64,000 bases of DNA from Dyadobacter sp. CECT 9275 (GCF_907164905.1 NZ_CAJRAF010000002.1:620001-684000); one strand, 5' to 3'; numbered from the stretch's first letter, positions 26,669 through 36,148 are shown. The notes: generated by a model not told the origin, from the letters alone. Numbers and translations are program-made.

Positions 26669-28447
26669 TTGATACAAAATAATTTCTACCGAAAGACCAA
26701 AAACGATCCAGACGGCTTACAGGATCTTTGGGAAAAGGAATTCGAAGCGAATTCCCTGCTCGGCCACAGGATATTTTGTTTTACGTCTTTTATAGTCTAT
26801 CCTTTAACGGCTGTCGTTTACTACCTCAACGGAAATCCCGATTACAAGTCTATTCTGCTGACACAACTTATCAGCAGCAGCCTTGTATTGGCCGTTACTA
26901 TTCTCCATTTCAAAGGAAAAATAAACGGCCAGAATGCCTCTTTTATCAGCCGGATGCTGCTTGTTGTTTTTCAGTCCATTATTCTGGCCCGTTTCGAAAC
27001 CGTTTATTATTATAGCCTGAACATCAATCTTACCCTCCAGCTGATATTTTCGGTTTGGGTGCTGCGTTGGAAATGGAGTTACGCTTTAACAAGTTCCCTG
27101 ACCACCATCGTATTTTTCTCGATTGCTCTTTACAGCAGCGGAGCCGATGTGCTCGTCCTGTTTTTAAAAGAGGGAGGGATGTTTTACTTCATCGGACAAA
27201 GCGTTTTTCCATTGATACTGCAGATGCGGTATACCCGGCAATACCGGGAGTTCATCTATTTCCACAGCCTGCAAAAGCAAAATAAGGAGCTCGAAAAACA
27301 AAATGAGCTGGCCCGGGAAGCTACGCAGGCAAAAACAGACTTTCTCTCCATGATGAGCCATGAGATCCGGACTCCGTTGAACGGGATTGTGGGTATTATT
27401 CACCTGATGCTCCAGGAAGACATGAAGACCGACTTCCAGAGAGAACTGGTGGGAACACTTAAATTTTCGTCGGATCACCTGATGGCGGTGGTGAACGACA
27501 TCCTGGATTTTAATAAAATCAACTCCAATCACGTCAAGCTTGCCCAGGAGTCCTTTGACCTCTCCCTGCTGCTTAAAAATCTGCAGAAAACATTTATTCC
27601 CAAGGTACAGGAAAAGCACCTGGACCTGATTTTTGAAGTTGAACCGACTTTGCCTCCACAGCTGAACGGAGACCAGGTCCGCCTGAACCAGATCATTACC
27701 AACCTGATACACAATGCCGTTAAGTTTACAGAGAAAGGTTTTGTAAAGCTCACTGTTAAAGAAGAGAAAAGAGATGAAAGCCGGATAACGCTGCGCTTCG
27801 ACGTCCGTGATTCGGGAATAGGTATTGCCCCGGAAGACCAGCCGACCATTTTTGAAATTTTTACCCAAAGTAATACCGAAGCCAACCGCAGCAACAGGGG
27901 GACCGGCCTTGGGCTTGCCATTACTAAAGAACTGCTGCGACTTTTTGGAAGTGATATCAAACTGGAAAGCGAACCGGGAAAAGGATCAAGTTTTTCATTT
28001 TCGATCGAATTTCCATATTCTGCCCAACCGCTGGTGAAGGAAAAGCCTGCCGGAATTAAAGTTGCTCTTCCAGAAGCCCGGATTCTGGTTGTGGATGATA
28101 ATGCGATTAATTTATTGCTGGCTACGAATTTGCTCAAAAAAGTTGGACTGCAGTATGACAAAGCCGAGAACGGAGCCGAAGCCGTTGAAAAATTCAGAGA
28201 GAGAGGATACGAAATGATACTGATGGACCTTAAAATGCCTGTGATGAACGGCTTTGAGGCAACCCGGCTGATCCGTGAACAAGGCTCACTGGTACCCATC
28301 ATTGCGCTAACGGCCTCCGCCTTTACCGATGAACGTGAAAAGGCGCTGTCCAATGGTTTCACGGGCTATCTGGTTAAGCCCTTTCTTCCAAAGGATTTCT
28401 ACGATCTTATCTTTACTTTTCTGAATACTGAAGAGCAAAAGCACTAA
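26669..28447 (+). CDS. Hybrid sensor histidine kinase/response regulator
   Basis: A 592-residue membrane kinase with a probable TTG start; the first ATG in frame lies deep in the membrane region, so a non-ATG start is needed. Residues about 35-190 hold five or six transmembrane helices and no obvious periplasmic sensor, so the signal may come from within the membrane. Then come a coiled coil (LQKQNKELEKQNELAREATQ), HisKA with His231 in SMMSHEIRTPLNG, HATPase (NLIHNAVKF, DSGIGIAPED, GTGLGLAITKELL) and a receiver domain (ARILVVDDNAINLLL) with phosphoacceptor Asp520 in ILMDLKMPVM. No output domain is present, so it probably passes phosphate to another protein. Confidence 0.93.
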   Translation: MIQNNFYRKTKNDPDGLQDLWEKEFEANSLLGHRIFCFTSFIVYPLTAVVYYLNGNPDYKSILLTQLISSSLVLAVTILHFKGKINGQNASFISRMLLVVFQSIILARFETVYYYSLNINLTLQLIFSVWVLRWKWSYALTSSLTTIVFFSIALYSSGADVLVLFLKEGGMFYFIGQSVFPLILQMRYTRQYREFIYFHSLQKQNKELEKQNELAREATQAKTDFLSMMSHEIRTPLNGIVGIIHLMLQEDMKTDFQRELVGTLKFSSDHLMAVVNDILDFNKINSNHVKLAQESFDLSLLLKNLQKTFIPKVQEKHLDLIFEVEPTLPPQLNGDQVRLNQIITNLIHNAVKFTEKGFVKLTVKEEKRDESRITLRFDVRDSGIGIAPEDQPTIFEIFTQSNTEANRSNRGTGLGLAITKELLRLFGSDIKLESEPGKGSSFSFSIEFPYSAQPLVKEKPAGIKVALPEARILVVDDNAINLLLATNLLKKVGLQYDKAENGAEAVEKFRERGYEMILMDLKMPVMNGFEATRLIREQGSLVPIIALTASAFTDEREKALSNGFTGYLVKPFLPKDFYDLIFTFLNTEEQKH

Positions 28448-28486
28448 ATTGAAGTATTTTATCAGCCGTTTAAAAATAAAAAATCA

Positions 28487-29932
28487 ATGAAATCTTTCGG
28501 CTTCTTCCTCTGCATGCTAGTCACCTTCAACCTGACATGGGCGCAACAGGTACACCCGGATCTTCAATATGCAAAAGCTGAGCTCATTCAGCAACGAGCC
28601 AACGGCTTCAAGGGAATCTGGTATATGAATCAGCCTTCAAACGATGAGTATGTTTACAAATACAGCGGGGGACTGGCCGTTTATCCCGCTAATCACCGCC
28701 CCTTTGCGATTTACTCCAAAGAGGCAAAAAAGACGTTTTTCTGCTTCGGAGGTACCGACGATTCCAATTCAACCTTGCTACATAATGTTTCTTACTTCGA
28801 TCATCAAACTGGAAAAGTAGCAAACCCCGTCATACTTCTGGACAAGAAAACAACAGATGCCCACGACAATCCCGTTATTTCGATCGATGACAAAGGATAT
28901 CTGTTTATTTTCTCCACATCACACGGAGTAGCCCGGCCCTCCTATATTCACAAAAGCAAAAAACCTTACGATATTACCTCCTGGGAAACGCTCCCTGCTA
29001 CGGAACTGGTAAACGGAAAGGAGAAACCGTTTGACAACTTTTCTTATTTCCAGGTATATCCCGTGAAGGGGAAAGGGTTTATAGCGCTGTTCACAAAGTA
29101 CAATCCTAAGGGGCACCGGGTCATTGGGTTCAATACCAGCAAAGATGGCCAGCACTGGAACGAATGGAAAATACTGGCGCATATAGAAGATGGCCACTAC
29201 CAGATCAGTACGGAACAGAATGGGAAAGTCGGGGTGGCATTTGATTATCACCCCAAAGGAAAAGGGCTGAATTACCGTACGAACCTGCAATACCTCGAAA
29301 CCCCGGATTTTGGGCAGACATGGTTGAATATTCGGGGAGAACAGGTACAGCTGCCTCTAACCGAAAGTAATAATCCCGCAGTAGTCCATGATTACGCGAG
29401 TGAAAAGCTGAATTGCTATCTGCTGGATATAACCTTCGACAAAAAAGGGAAACCGGCCATCCTGGTGATATCCAGCAAAGGATATGAAGCAGGCCCCCGT
29501 AATAACCCCAGGGCATGGACACTTTACCGATGGCGGAACAAAAACTGGGAGCACCATGTGGTTACCACATCCGACAACAACTACGACATGGGATCTATTT
29601 ATGTGGAGTCGGACAAGGTACTGAAAGTAATAGGGCCCACGGTAGACGGCCCGCAGGCATATAATCCGGGTGGTGAAGTGGCCATGTGGCTCAGCAAGGA
29701 TGCCGGAAAAACCTGGATCAAAGAAAAACAGATGACCCGGAACAGCAAGATGAACCACTCCTATGTCCGCAAACCGTCCCAGGCAAGTCCCGATTTTTAC
29801 GGTATCTGGGCTGACGGACACGGGCGTAAACCTTCGGAATCAAATCTGTATTTTACCAATCACAAAGGTGATGTCTTTCAGTTGCCAAGGCATAGCAACG
29901 ATGACATGATCACTCCACAACTGGTAAAATAA
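28487..29932 (+). CDS. Secreted BNR_4-family beta-propeller protein
   Basis: A 481-residue exported protein. The signal peptide ends at TWAQQ. The body matches the BNR_4 group of seven-bladed propellers: RANGFKGIWYMNQPSNDEYV, KYSGGLAVYPANHRPFAIYS, FCFGGTDDSN, TTDAHDNPVISIDDKGYLFI and FSTSHGVARPSYI. Related propellers include polysaccharide lyases of PL24/PL25 and enzymes acting on L-rhamnose-alpha-1,4-glucuronate ends. Which activity applies here is not decided by the sequence. The hybrid kinase gene ends 39 bases upstream, so cotranscription is possible. The esterase gene follows in the same direction after 132 bases; glucuronate would be a common theme. Confidence 0.82.
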   Translation: MKSFGFFLCMLVTFNLTWAQQVHPDLQYAKAELIQQRANGFKGIWYMNQPSNDEYVYKYSGGLAVYPANHRPFAIYSKEAKKTFFCFGGTDDSNSTLLHNVSYFDHQTGKVANPVILLDKKTTDAHDNPVISIDDKGYLFIFSTSHGVARPSYIHKSKKPYDITSWETLPATELVNGKEKPFDNFSYFQVYPVKGKGFIALFTKYNPKGHRVIGFNTSKDGQHWNEWKILAHIEDGHYQISTEQNGKVGVAFDYHPKGKGLNYRTNLQYLETPDFGQTWLNIRGEQVQLPLTESNNPAVVHDYASEKLNCYLLDITFDKKGKPAILVISSKGYEAGPRNNPRAWTLYRWRNKNWEHHVVTTSDNNYDMGSIYVESDKVLKVIGPTVDGPQAYNPGGEVAMWLSKDAGKTWIKEKQMTRNSKMNHSYVRKPSQASPDFYGIWADGHGRKPSESNLYFTNHKGDVFQLPRHSNDDMITPQLVK

Positions 29933-30064
29933 ACCATACCTGAGGTGATCATAACGAAACATTTGGATACCACTGTTATTATTCCTATTTTCGGGTACGT
30001 ACCCGATACTCTTCATTCCCTACTATTCCTGAAACCCTGAAAGAGCCGTTAACCAGACATCTCA

Positions 30065-32407
30065 ATGGTCAAGTATTCCAAATTCCGGATCACATCTTTA
30101 CTGTTAATCCTTGGACTGAGTGGCCAGCTTGCCGCTCAGTCTCAAATAAGCCGCCGGCAGCAGTATTTGCAGGAAAGTTTGAGAATCAACGAACCCAAAG
30201 ACCATCGGCATCCCATCAGCCGCAGGGTAACGATCCAGGATAGCACCTGGCTTGATTGGCTCCACAGAACCAACGAGTTGCCTCCTGATTTTTCCCAGAT
30301 GCCCTCCATCCCGTTCCTGCCCGACCCGCTTACAACACAACGGAACGGCAAATCTTACGCAATCAAAACAGTGGATGAATGGAATATCCGGCGCCAGTGG
30401 ATCAAAAGGCAGTTTCAGCACTGGGTATCCGGTACTGTACCTCCCGCCCCCGACAACGTTAAAGCCCGGACCCTGTCGGAGAAAACGGAAGGAAGTACTA
30501 AAATTCAGATGATAGAACTGACTTTCGGCAAAGACGGCCAGGCTAAAATGACATTTGAACTGATGATCCCTGCCGGTACCGGCCCATTCCCTGTTTACAT
30601 GACTCCCTGGACACACCGCAATTGGGCTCAGCTTGCCGTCAGACGGGGTTACATGGCTTGTGTTTATGCAGGAGCCGATTCCAGGGATGATACCCAGGCT
30701 TATCAGGCGTTGTATCCCGCCTATGATTTTACCGCGCTGATGCGGAGGGCATGGGGTGCATCCCGGGTGATTGATTACCTGGTCACGCGCCGGGATGTCA
30801 ATAGCGCTCAGATCGCCATCAGCGGGCATTCCAGAAATGGCAAGCAGGCTTTGTGGGCAGGAGCATTTGACGAACGTATTGCTGCCGTTGTATCCAGCAG
30901 TTGCGGAACCGGCGGGATTACCCCCTGGCGGATGAGCGACCCCCAGCATACCAATCAGACGCTGGACGACATCACCTCCAACGCTGCACACTGGTTCCAC
31001 CCAAGACTACGCTTCTTTTTTGGCAGGGAAGATAAGCTTCCCATTGATCAGAACCTGCTGATCGCCCTGATTGCGCCCCGGAACGTTCTTTTTCAGTATT
31101 CAACGGCTGAGCAGCAGCTCAATCCGTGGGCCAATGAACAATGTTATTATTCTGCACGTAAGGTTTTTGAGCTAATGGGTGTGGCTGACCGCATTGCCCT
31201 CGCACCACGCATGGGTGAACATGCGGTTGCCGCCCGGGATGTGGAACAATGTATCGACTTTCTGGATACGCGCTTTGGACGCAGAAATATTCCATGGCAG
31301 AGAAACCTTTTTTTCGATTTCCGTTACACAGAATGGGCAGCCGCGCACAAACGCGATTCGGTGGATGCTTTAAACAAAAAACCGTTACACTTACAGGTAC
31401 CGGCAACGACGGCCTCTTTGAAAAAACAAAAAGATGATATTCTGGAAAACATTCAATGGCTGCTGGGTACCGAACCCTCAGGCGTGAAACCAGACCTTGT
31501 TGCAGTTACGGAACCTTCCAGGGTTGACTGGATGGACCGCATCACCGGAAGGCCCGTCGTGAAAGGTACCAAAACCGAATACATAGGCCCCTATACTGCT
31601 ATTGGCGATCATATAGCCGCAACGATCTATTATCCTACAGACTCATCCGGGGCAAAGAAACTGAGGTCCAACGGAAAGATACCCGTGATCATTTATTTAC
31701 ATCAATACGCCTACGCGCATGGGTATGCCCATGGATACAGTACAGAGAGACAAGGCAATAGTAAATTGTTCCAGACGATGACCGACCAGGGTTTTGCTGT
31801 TATGGCACTCGATCTGTTTGGCTTCGGGACCAGAATGCAGGAGGCAACCTATTTCTACAAACGTTTTCCCGAATGGTCAAAAATGGGAAAAATTGTGAGT
31901 GATACCAGAGCATGCATAGACGCCCTTGAGACCTTTGAGGTCATAGACAAAGACCGCATATTTTTGCTGGGCAATACGCTGGGCGGACAAGCCGCCCTGC
32001 TCACGGCTGCCATGGATCAACGCGTAGCCGGAATCGCAACGGTGGCCGCCTTTTCACCCTGGCGGGCTTCCGATAGCCGTTATGAGAGTATCCGTAGCCT
32101 TTCGGATTGGCATGGACTGCTCCCCCGGCTCGGTTGGTATGCCCACCGGCCCCAGCAGGTTCCGGTTGATTATGCAGAGATCATCTCCTGCATCACTCCC
32201 CGTCCGTTGCTTGTCATCGCTCCTGAAATGGATAGATATAGCAATATCAAAGCTGTCAGAAGCGAGCTCGCTCTGGCAAAGAAAGTATATCACGAACACC
32301 AGGCAGCCGAAAATCTCAGAACCTATTTCCCGTTGGAGATCAACCGGATCACGCTGGATATGCATGCCCGCATTACTGACTTTTTTAACGAAGTATCTAT
32401 CAAATGA
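30065..32407 (+). CDS. Secreted tandem alpha/beta hydrolase, CE15 glucuronoyl-esterase-like N-terminal half
   Basis: A 780-residue protein with a signal peptide ending near LAAQS. The N-terminal hydrolase (about 90-420) has the CE15-like nucleophile motif GHSRNGKQAL with Ser256, the SSSCGTGGITPWR segment, and His386 in MGEHAVAARD. It should hydrolyse glucuronoyl esters or related acyl esters on plant polysaccharide. The C-terminal half (about 430-780) is a second alpha/beta hydrolase with HQYAYAHGYAHGY and DKDRIFLLGNTLGGQAALLT. There the serine of the G-x-S-x-G elbow is replaced by threonine (Thr638), so this half may be inactive. The partner BNR_4 gene lies just upstream. Confidence 0.85.
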   Translation: MVKYSKFRITSLLLILGLSGQLAAQSQISRRQQYLQESLRINEPKDHRHPISRRVTIQDSTWLDWLHRTNELPPDFSQMPSIPFLPDPLTTQRNGKSYAIKTVDEWNIRRQWIKRQFQHWVSGTVPPAPDNVKARTLSEKTEGSTKIQMIELTFGKDGQAKMTFELMIPAGTGPFPVYMTPWTHRNWAQLAVRRGYMACVYAGADSRDDTQAYQALYPAYDFTALMRRAWGASRVIDYLVTRRDVNSAQIAISGHSRNGKQALWAGAFDERIAAVVSSSCGTGGITPWRMSDPQHTNQTLDDITSNAAHWFHPRLRFFFGREDKLPIDQNLLIALIAPRNVLFQYSTAEQQLNPWANEQCYYSARKVFELMGVADRIALAPRMGEHAVAARDVEQCIDFLDTRFGRRNIPWQRNLFFDFRYTEWAAAHKRDSVDALNKKPLHLQVPATTASLKKQKDDILENIQWLLGTEPSGVKPDLVAVTEPSRVDWMDRITGRPVVKGTKTEYIGPYTAIGDHIAATIYYPTDSSGAKKLRSNGKIPVIIYLHQYAYAHGYAHGYSTERQGNSKLFQTMTDQGFAVMALDLFGFGTRMQEATYFYKRFPEWSKMGKIVSDTRACIDALETFEVIDKDRIFLLGNTLGGQAALLTAAMDQRVAGIATVAAFSPWRASDSRYESIRSLSDWHGLLPRLGWYAHRPQQVPVDYAEIISCITPRPLLVIAPEMDRYSNIKAVRSELALAKKVYHEHQAAENLRTYFPLEINRITLDMHARITDFFNEVSIK

Positions 32408-32467
32408 AGATGGAAACCATCAGCTCTCTTGTACATGGTACAATAATATTACATATCTAATCCAACC

Positions 32468-32674
32468 CTACTGCCAATCGGTTTCCTCAAGAATAAAAAT
32501 CTCGTTTACCGTCGAATCAAACACAAAAGCAAGCTTTAAAGCAAGTGTTGTGGAAGGCGTAAATTTCCCGATCTCAATCGAATTAATCGTCTGCCTTGAC
32601 ACACCGACCTTGGCCGCCAGCTCTGCCTGTGTAATATTTTGTTTGGCCCGCTCCACTTTGAGGTAGTTTTTCAT
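32468..32674 (-). CDS. Small XRE-type helix-turn-helix regulator
   Basis: A 68-residue DNA-binding protein consisting of one Cro/CI-type helix-turn-helix domain: RAKQNITQAELAAKVGVSRQ (helices 1 to 3 start), TINSIEIGKFTPSTTLALKL, and a closing FDSTVNEIFILEE segment. This size and ending match the short YozG-like regulators of Bacteria. It is 16 bases behind the membrane protein gene on the same strand, a pairing common for this family, where the membrane protein likely affects or is controlled by the regulator. Confidence 0.93.
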   Translation of the reverse strand: MKNYLKVERAKQNITQAELAAKVGVSRQTINSIEIGKFTPSTTLALKLAFVFDSTVNEIFILEETDWQ

Positions 32675-32690
32675 TATTTTTTAACAACCA

Positions 32691-33029
32691 CTAGAACGAA
32701 AGATTCAAACGCAAATAGTATATCCCATTAGCCAAAGCAAATACCATGATCAGGAAATGATTGATTTCGGTGAGCTGAAAAGAAATAACCTGGTGCACAT
32801 ATAAATTCGTACTGATCAGCTTGATACCATACCCCAGCATCAGGGCAATGTAGGCTGAGGATGACTTTAAAATGATAGCGCGTTCATCCTCTGTTTTCCC
32901 TTTACTCACAAACAAAATAAACAAACCTGCGAGCAATGGGATTTCCGAACCCACAGACTTATCGGTGATGATCAATATCATGCCTGTGACAACCAGCAAC
33001 AGGCCCAGGTATTTAAATATTCCGTGCAT
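32691..33029 (-). CDS. Membrane protein paired with the XRE regulator
   Basis: A 112-residue protein with four predicted transmembrane helices (LGLLLVVTGMILIITDK, LLAGLFILFV, ALMLGYGIKLI and LIMVFALANGIYYLRL) and a short charged loop SKGKTEDERAIILKSSS after helix 2. It is transcribed just before the XRE gene. Small membrane proteins of this kind accompany YozG-like regulators in many Bacteroidota and Firmicutes. Its function is unknown. Confidence 0.82.
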   Translation of the reverse strand: MHGIFKYLGLLLVVTGMILIITDKSVGSEIPLLAGLFILFVSKGKTEDERAIILKSSSAYIALMLGYGIKLISTNLYVHQVISFQLTEINHFLIMVFALANGIYYLRLNLSF

Positions 33030-33193
33030 ACATCCTAAGTTTGATTACCCAAAAGTACAGTTTACTACCTAAAAAGACAAGAAAACTTTACTTTTATTTT
33101 CATTTACAGATATTCAGAAAAAAGTGCGCAAACCATAGTAAACGTCGCGCACCTTAAAGATTTTCTACAACTGTCAACAAAGTATATCTGGCA

Positions 33194-33979
33194 TTAACCC
33201 ACCCGTTTTCCCACATTTTCAATCCAGTTTATCACATAATCCGCTACTTCCTCCCAACCCTTCTGACCGGCTATGTAATGGCTTCTGCCTTTGAACTCTT
33301 TATAATCAACTATACTGTTTTTGTCTTTATAACGGCTGGTTATCTTTTTGGTCAGCGCAGGAGAAAATATGTTGTCTTGTTCTCCGGTGATGAACAGCAA
33401 GGGCTGATGCGGTTTACTGAAATCCACGTTAGCGAATGATTTCAATAAAGTCTCCCTTGCTATTTTTCTGCTTTCAGGGACGGCTGCTTCTTCATAAGCC
33501 ACTGCCGCTTCGGCCTCACTCATATTATTAAAAAATGCTCTTTTGTACCAATTCCTGCTTCCCAAAAAAGGCGATTGTCCTTTAAAGAAATCCACAACCG
33601 GATATACAATTTTTATGGTCGAGAATGGAGCAAGTACATTTTTAGGAGGAGCGCCATCTATATTGATCCCGGCTACCGCTTTGCCCATTTCGATCAGTTT
33701 CAACACGACCAGCCCTGCCAGAGAATGACCCACCACAATTGGCTTTTCAGGTAAAGTATCAATCAGTTTAACAATATTCATTACAACATCTTCAAAACCG
33801 GTTTTGGTTAAATCGGGATGGATATTGGCTCTTAAATCCGATGGAACGCCATCATGCCCCGGATTGGCCGGTGTATGTACCGTATAGCCCTGTGCTTCGA
33901 AATAAGTTTTCCATGCTGCCCAGCTTTTATTATTTACAAACAGGCCGTGGATAAAAACGATGGTTTTTGACTGTTTCAT
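33194..33979 (-). CDS. Alpha/beta hydrolase
   Basis: A 261-residue cytoplasmic hydrolase. It opens with KTIVFIHGLFVNNKSWAAWK (oxyanion HG segment) and carries the nucleophile elbow VVGHSLAGLVVL with Ser86. An acidic residue in FITGEQDNIFSP and a late His in KGRSHYIAGQKGWEEVADYV complete the triad by pattern. The substrate is not predictable; lipase/esterase-like members of this branch are common. It is transcribed away from the sigma-factor gene and shows no operon partner. Confidence 0.9.
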   Translation of the reverse strand: MKQSKTIVFIHGLFVNNKSWAAWKTYFEAQGYTVHTPANPGHDGVPSDLRANIHPDLTKTGFEDVVMNIVKLIDTLPEKPIVVGHSLAGLVVLKLIEMGKAVAGINIDGAPPKNVLAPFSTIKIVYPVVDFFKGQSPFLGSRNWYKRAFFNNMSEAEAAVAYEEAAVPESRKIARETLLKSFANVDFSKPHQPLLFITGEQDNIFSPALTKKITSRYKDKNSIVDYKEFKGRSHYIAGQKGWEEVADYVINWIENVGKRVG

Positions 33980-34529
33980 TTTTCTTCTTGTTTAAATTGA
34001 TATACAAAGGTGAATAGGTAAAGACAGATTAATTTTAACCTGGGTTAAAATCGAATGCGCTACAAAAAATTTAATAGCCGTATTGGGAAACATTCCAGAA
34101 CCAGGAATCGGCGGAAGCGAATAATCGGTTGAGCGCATTTGAACCTTTATTTAGGTACAACCATCTATTACCTTCCAACCGCTTAAACGTAGACATACAT
34201 CAACCAATGGCTATTTCCAATGAGTATAATGCTAAAAACTGCTGATGACTATGGACCCAGCGTATTCCGTAAATAGGTATTGGATACTTTGCATTGCCTA
34301 GCCTAATAATAGTCAATTATCCTTAGAAACCCGGTAAGTATCTATGAGAAAATTAACATAAATATCTGTTCATGAGACAAATGCAAAAAATAAGTACCTT
34401 TTTCATAAAACCGCCACTAAATTTCAGATCATTATAGCCATCAGAAAAAACAGCATAGCTGTACTGAATTTACATGACTGGACTGCAACCATCTGGAAAA
34501 ACCGCATCATTGAAATGTAAAATTTCATT
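33980..34529. other. Intergenic region, 550 bases
   Basis: An AT-rich region between the hydrolase gene (- strand) and the extended sigma factor (+ strand). I found no credible reading frame, structured RNA or repeat. It must contain both divergent promoters. Confidence 0.55.
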
Positions 34530-35963
34530 ATGGAAAAAATACCTGACAATTTCTGGGAGGTTACTTACAGGCAAAACATTGCCATGATGGAGGGTGTCTG
34601 TTACCGGTATACGCAAAACCGGCAGACGGCCGAAGACCTCGCTCATGATGCGTTTCTGATTGCGATCCGCAAATTCAGCAGTTTTGCAAACAAAGGCCCC
34701 TTTGAGGCATGGCTGAGACGCATCACCGTTAACGTGGCTTTGCAATATCTGCGGGAGCAGAAAAAGCAGCGAAAATTTGTGGCGTCTGCCACAAATGCCA
34801 CAAATTTTGATAATCTTCAACAGGAAAACTCATTGGAAACAACTCTGGCTTTTTCGGAAAACGAGCTTCTGGAGGTCATCAACTCGCTGCCCGAACATCA
34901 CCGGATGGTATTTAACCTTTATGTGATCGACCATTTTACGCACGCACAGATCGCGGCTCAGTTAGGGATCAGTGAGGGAACTTCGAAATCACATCTGGCC
35001 AGGGCAAGGAAGAAGGCCAGGGAGCTACTCTTTGCGCAATTCAGAAAAACAAAAAAAGGAAAAAGAGTTATGCCATTCTGGCTGTTACACCGGAAATTAT
35101 GGAATGTTGACCGTACCGTTGAGAGACTATTAAACGATCTGCCGGTTCAGCCTTTAAAAAATTTACCAACCGAATATGTAAGCCAACACCCTATACCCGT
35201 AGAAGCTCGCAGTCTTCAAGGCATCTCACACACGATTTATCTTAAGGCAGGATTCATAGCGGTAGGTACCCTTTTCTTGTTGGGAGGTGCGCCAAACTTT
35301 GACACTCGTTCCACGAACGTAAATGAAAAAACCGAAAAAGCGATGGTATCGCGTAAGGCCCCTAAGCATACCTATAATGTCACTTCAAAAAGCAAAAAAG
35401 ATAACTTCAACCTATTTTCTCACTCAGCAACTGCCACCCTTACCAATCATTCCGTCATAGTGAAAAACACAAAAAAAACGGAACCGATGAAAAATTTAAA
35501 AACACTGAGTACATTGCTAATGGCAGGACTGACTTTCGATTTCTTAGCGTTACCGGCTGTCAAACCGCTACCGTTTACAACCAACCGCATCGCCGAAAGC
35601 CGAATTTCGGAACAGAAGAAAGCAGAAAACGATACATCTGGCACCAGGCGGAACGACAAGCCCCTGAAAGGGACATTTTATGCGGAAAAGATATTCTGGT
35701 CCGAAAAAAACAACGAGTTGTATTTATTGGGAAGCCATGTGAAAGTCGACCTGAATACCCAAAAATTCACAGGAAGCGGTAAGTTTTCTTTTATCAACAG
35801 GTTCAGCTATCTAGTTATTGACGGCGTACAGGTAAAACCGAATGATACGATCAAACTGACGGCTAAAAAATATAACTTCCTGGAACTGCAGGAATCAGAA
35901 GGAATCAAAAAATATGGCGACAAAGGAAAATCCGGTGTGGTGGAAATAACGCTGGCGGAATAG
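34530..35963 (+). CDS. ECF sigma factor with long membrane-spanning C-terminal extension
   Basis: A 477-residue protein. Residues 1-175 are a complete ECF sigma factor: region 2 NRQTAEDLAHDAFLIAIRKF and WLRRITVNVALQYLREQKKQ; region 4 INSLPEHHRMVFNLYVIDHF and LGISEGTSKSHLARARKKAR. A cytoplasmic linker leads to a transmembrane helix at about 237-252 (IYLKAGFIAVGTLFLLGG), a Lys/Ser/Thr-rich stretch, a second hydrophobic segment at about 326-344 beginning MKNLKTLSTLLMAGLTF, and a C-terminal domain ending KKYGDKGKSGVVEITLAE. That ending resembles the A-x-Y-G-x-x-G-x-x-G-V strand of TonB plug domains. The second segment starts with ATG at 35487 and looks like a signal peptide, so the frame may be a fusion of two genes. 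Both halves appear intact. Confidence 0.85.
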   Translation: MEKIPDNFWEVTYRQNIAMMEGVCYRYTQNRQTAEDLAHDAFLIAIRKFSSFANKGPFEAWLRRITVNVALQYLREQKKQRKFVASATNATNFDNLQQENSLETTLAFSENELLEVINSLPEHHRMVFNLYVIDHFTHAQIAAQLGISEGTSKSHLARARKKARELLFAQFRKTKKGKRVMPFWLLHRKLWNVDRTVERLLNDLPVQPLKNLPTEYVSQHPIPVEARSLQGISHTIYLKAGFIAVGTLFLLGGAPNFDTRSTNVNEKTEKAMVSRKAPKHTYNVTSKSKKDNFNLFSHSATATLTNHSVIVKNTKKTEPMKNLKTLSTLLMAGLTFDFLALPAVKPLPFTTNRIAESRISEQKKAENDTSGTRRNDKPLKGTFYAEKIFWSEKNNELYLLGSHVKVDLNTQKFTGSGKFSFINRFSYLVIDGVQVKPNDTIKLTAKKYNFLELQESEGIKKYGDKGKSGVVEITLAE

Positions 35964-36044
35964 GACAATGTGTCTTCACCTCTGTTCCCACTTCAGCAAT
36001 GACCGCTTTATTGAGCGCAAAGTTTTAGATTTTAGTATGTCTTA

Positions 36045-36096
36045 CGGAAAGTAATATACCGAAGCAAGGCATTAGCCCCATGTATATTACTTTCCG
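36045..36096. terminator. Inverted repeat between convergent genes
   Basis: Perfect 15-base arms (36045-36059 and 36082-36096) around a 22-base spacer, lying between the stop codons of the extended sigma gene (+) and the BspA-like gene (-). It has no long T run. Its place suggests a bidirectional terminator, though an operator is possible. Confidence 0.55.
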
Positions 36097-36148
36097 GAAT
36101 CTGAAAATAAAAGCAGAATGTGTTAGCGGGTGGTCAGATTATTTCATT

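Noticed and set aside
27529-28362. A 277-codon - strand open frame
   Set aside because: Antisense to the HisKA, HATPase and receiver domains of the hybrid kinase; Ser-rich translation without family features.
30104-31000. A 298-codon - strand open frame
   Set aside because: Mirror of the CE15-like domain; no start context, signal or domain.
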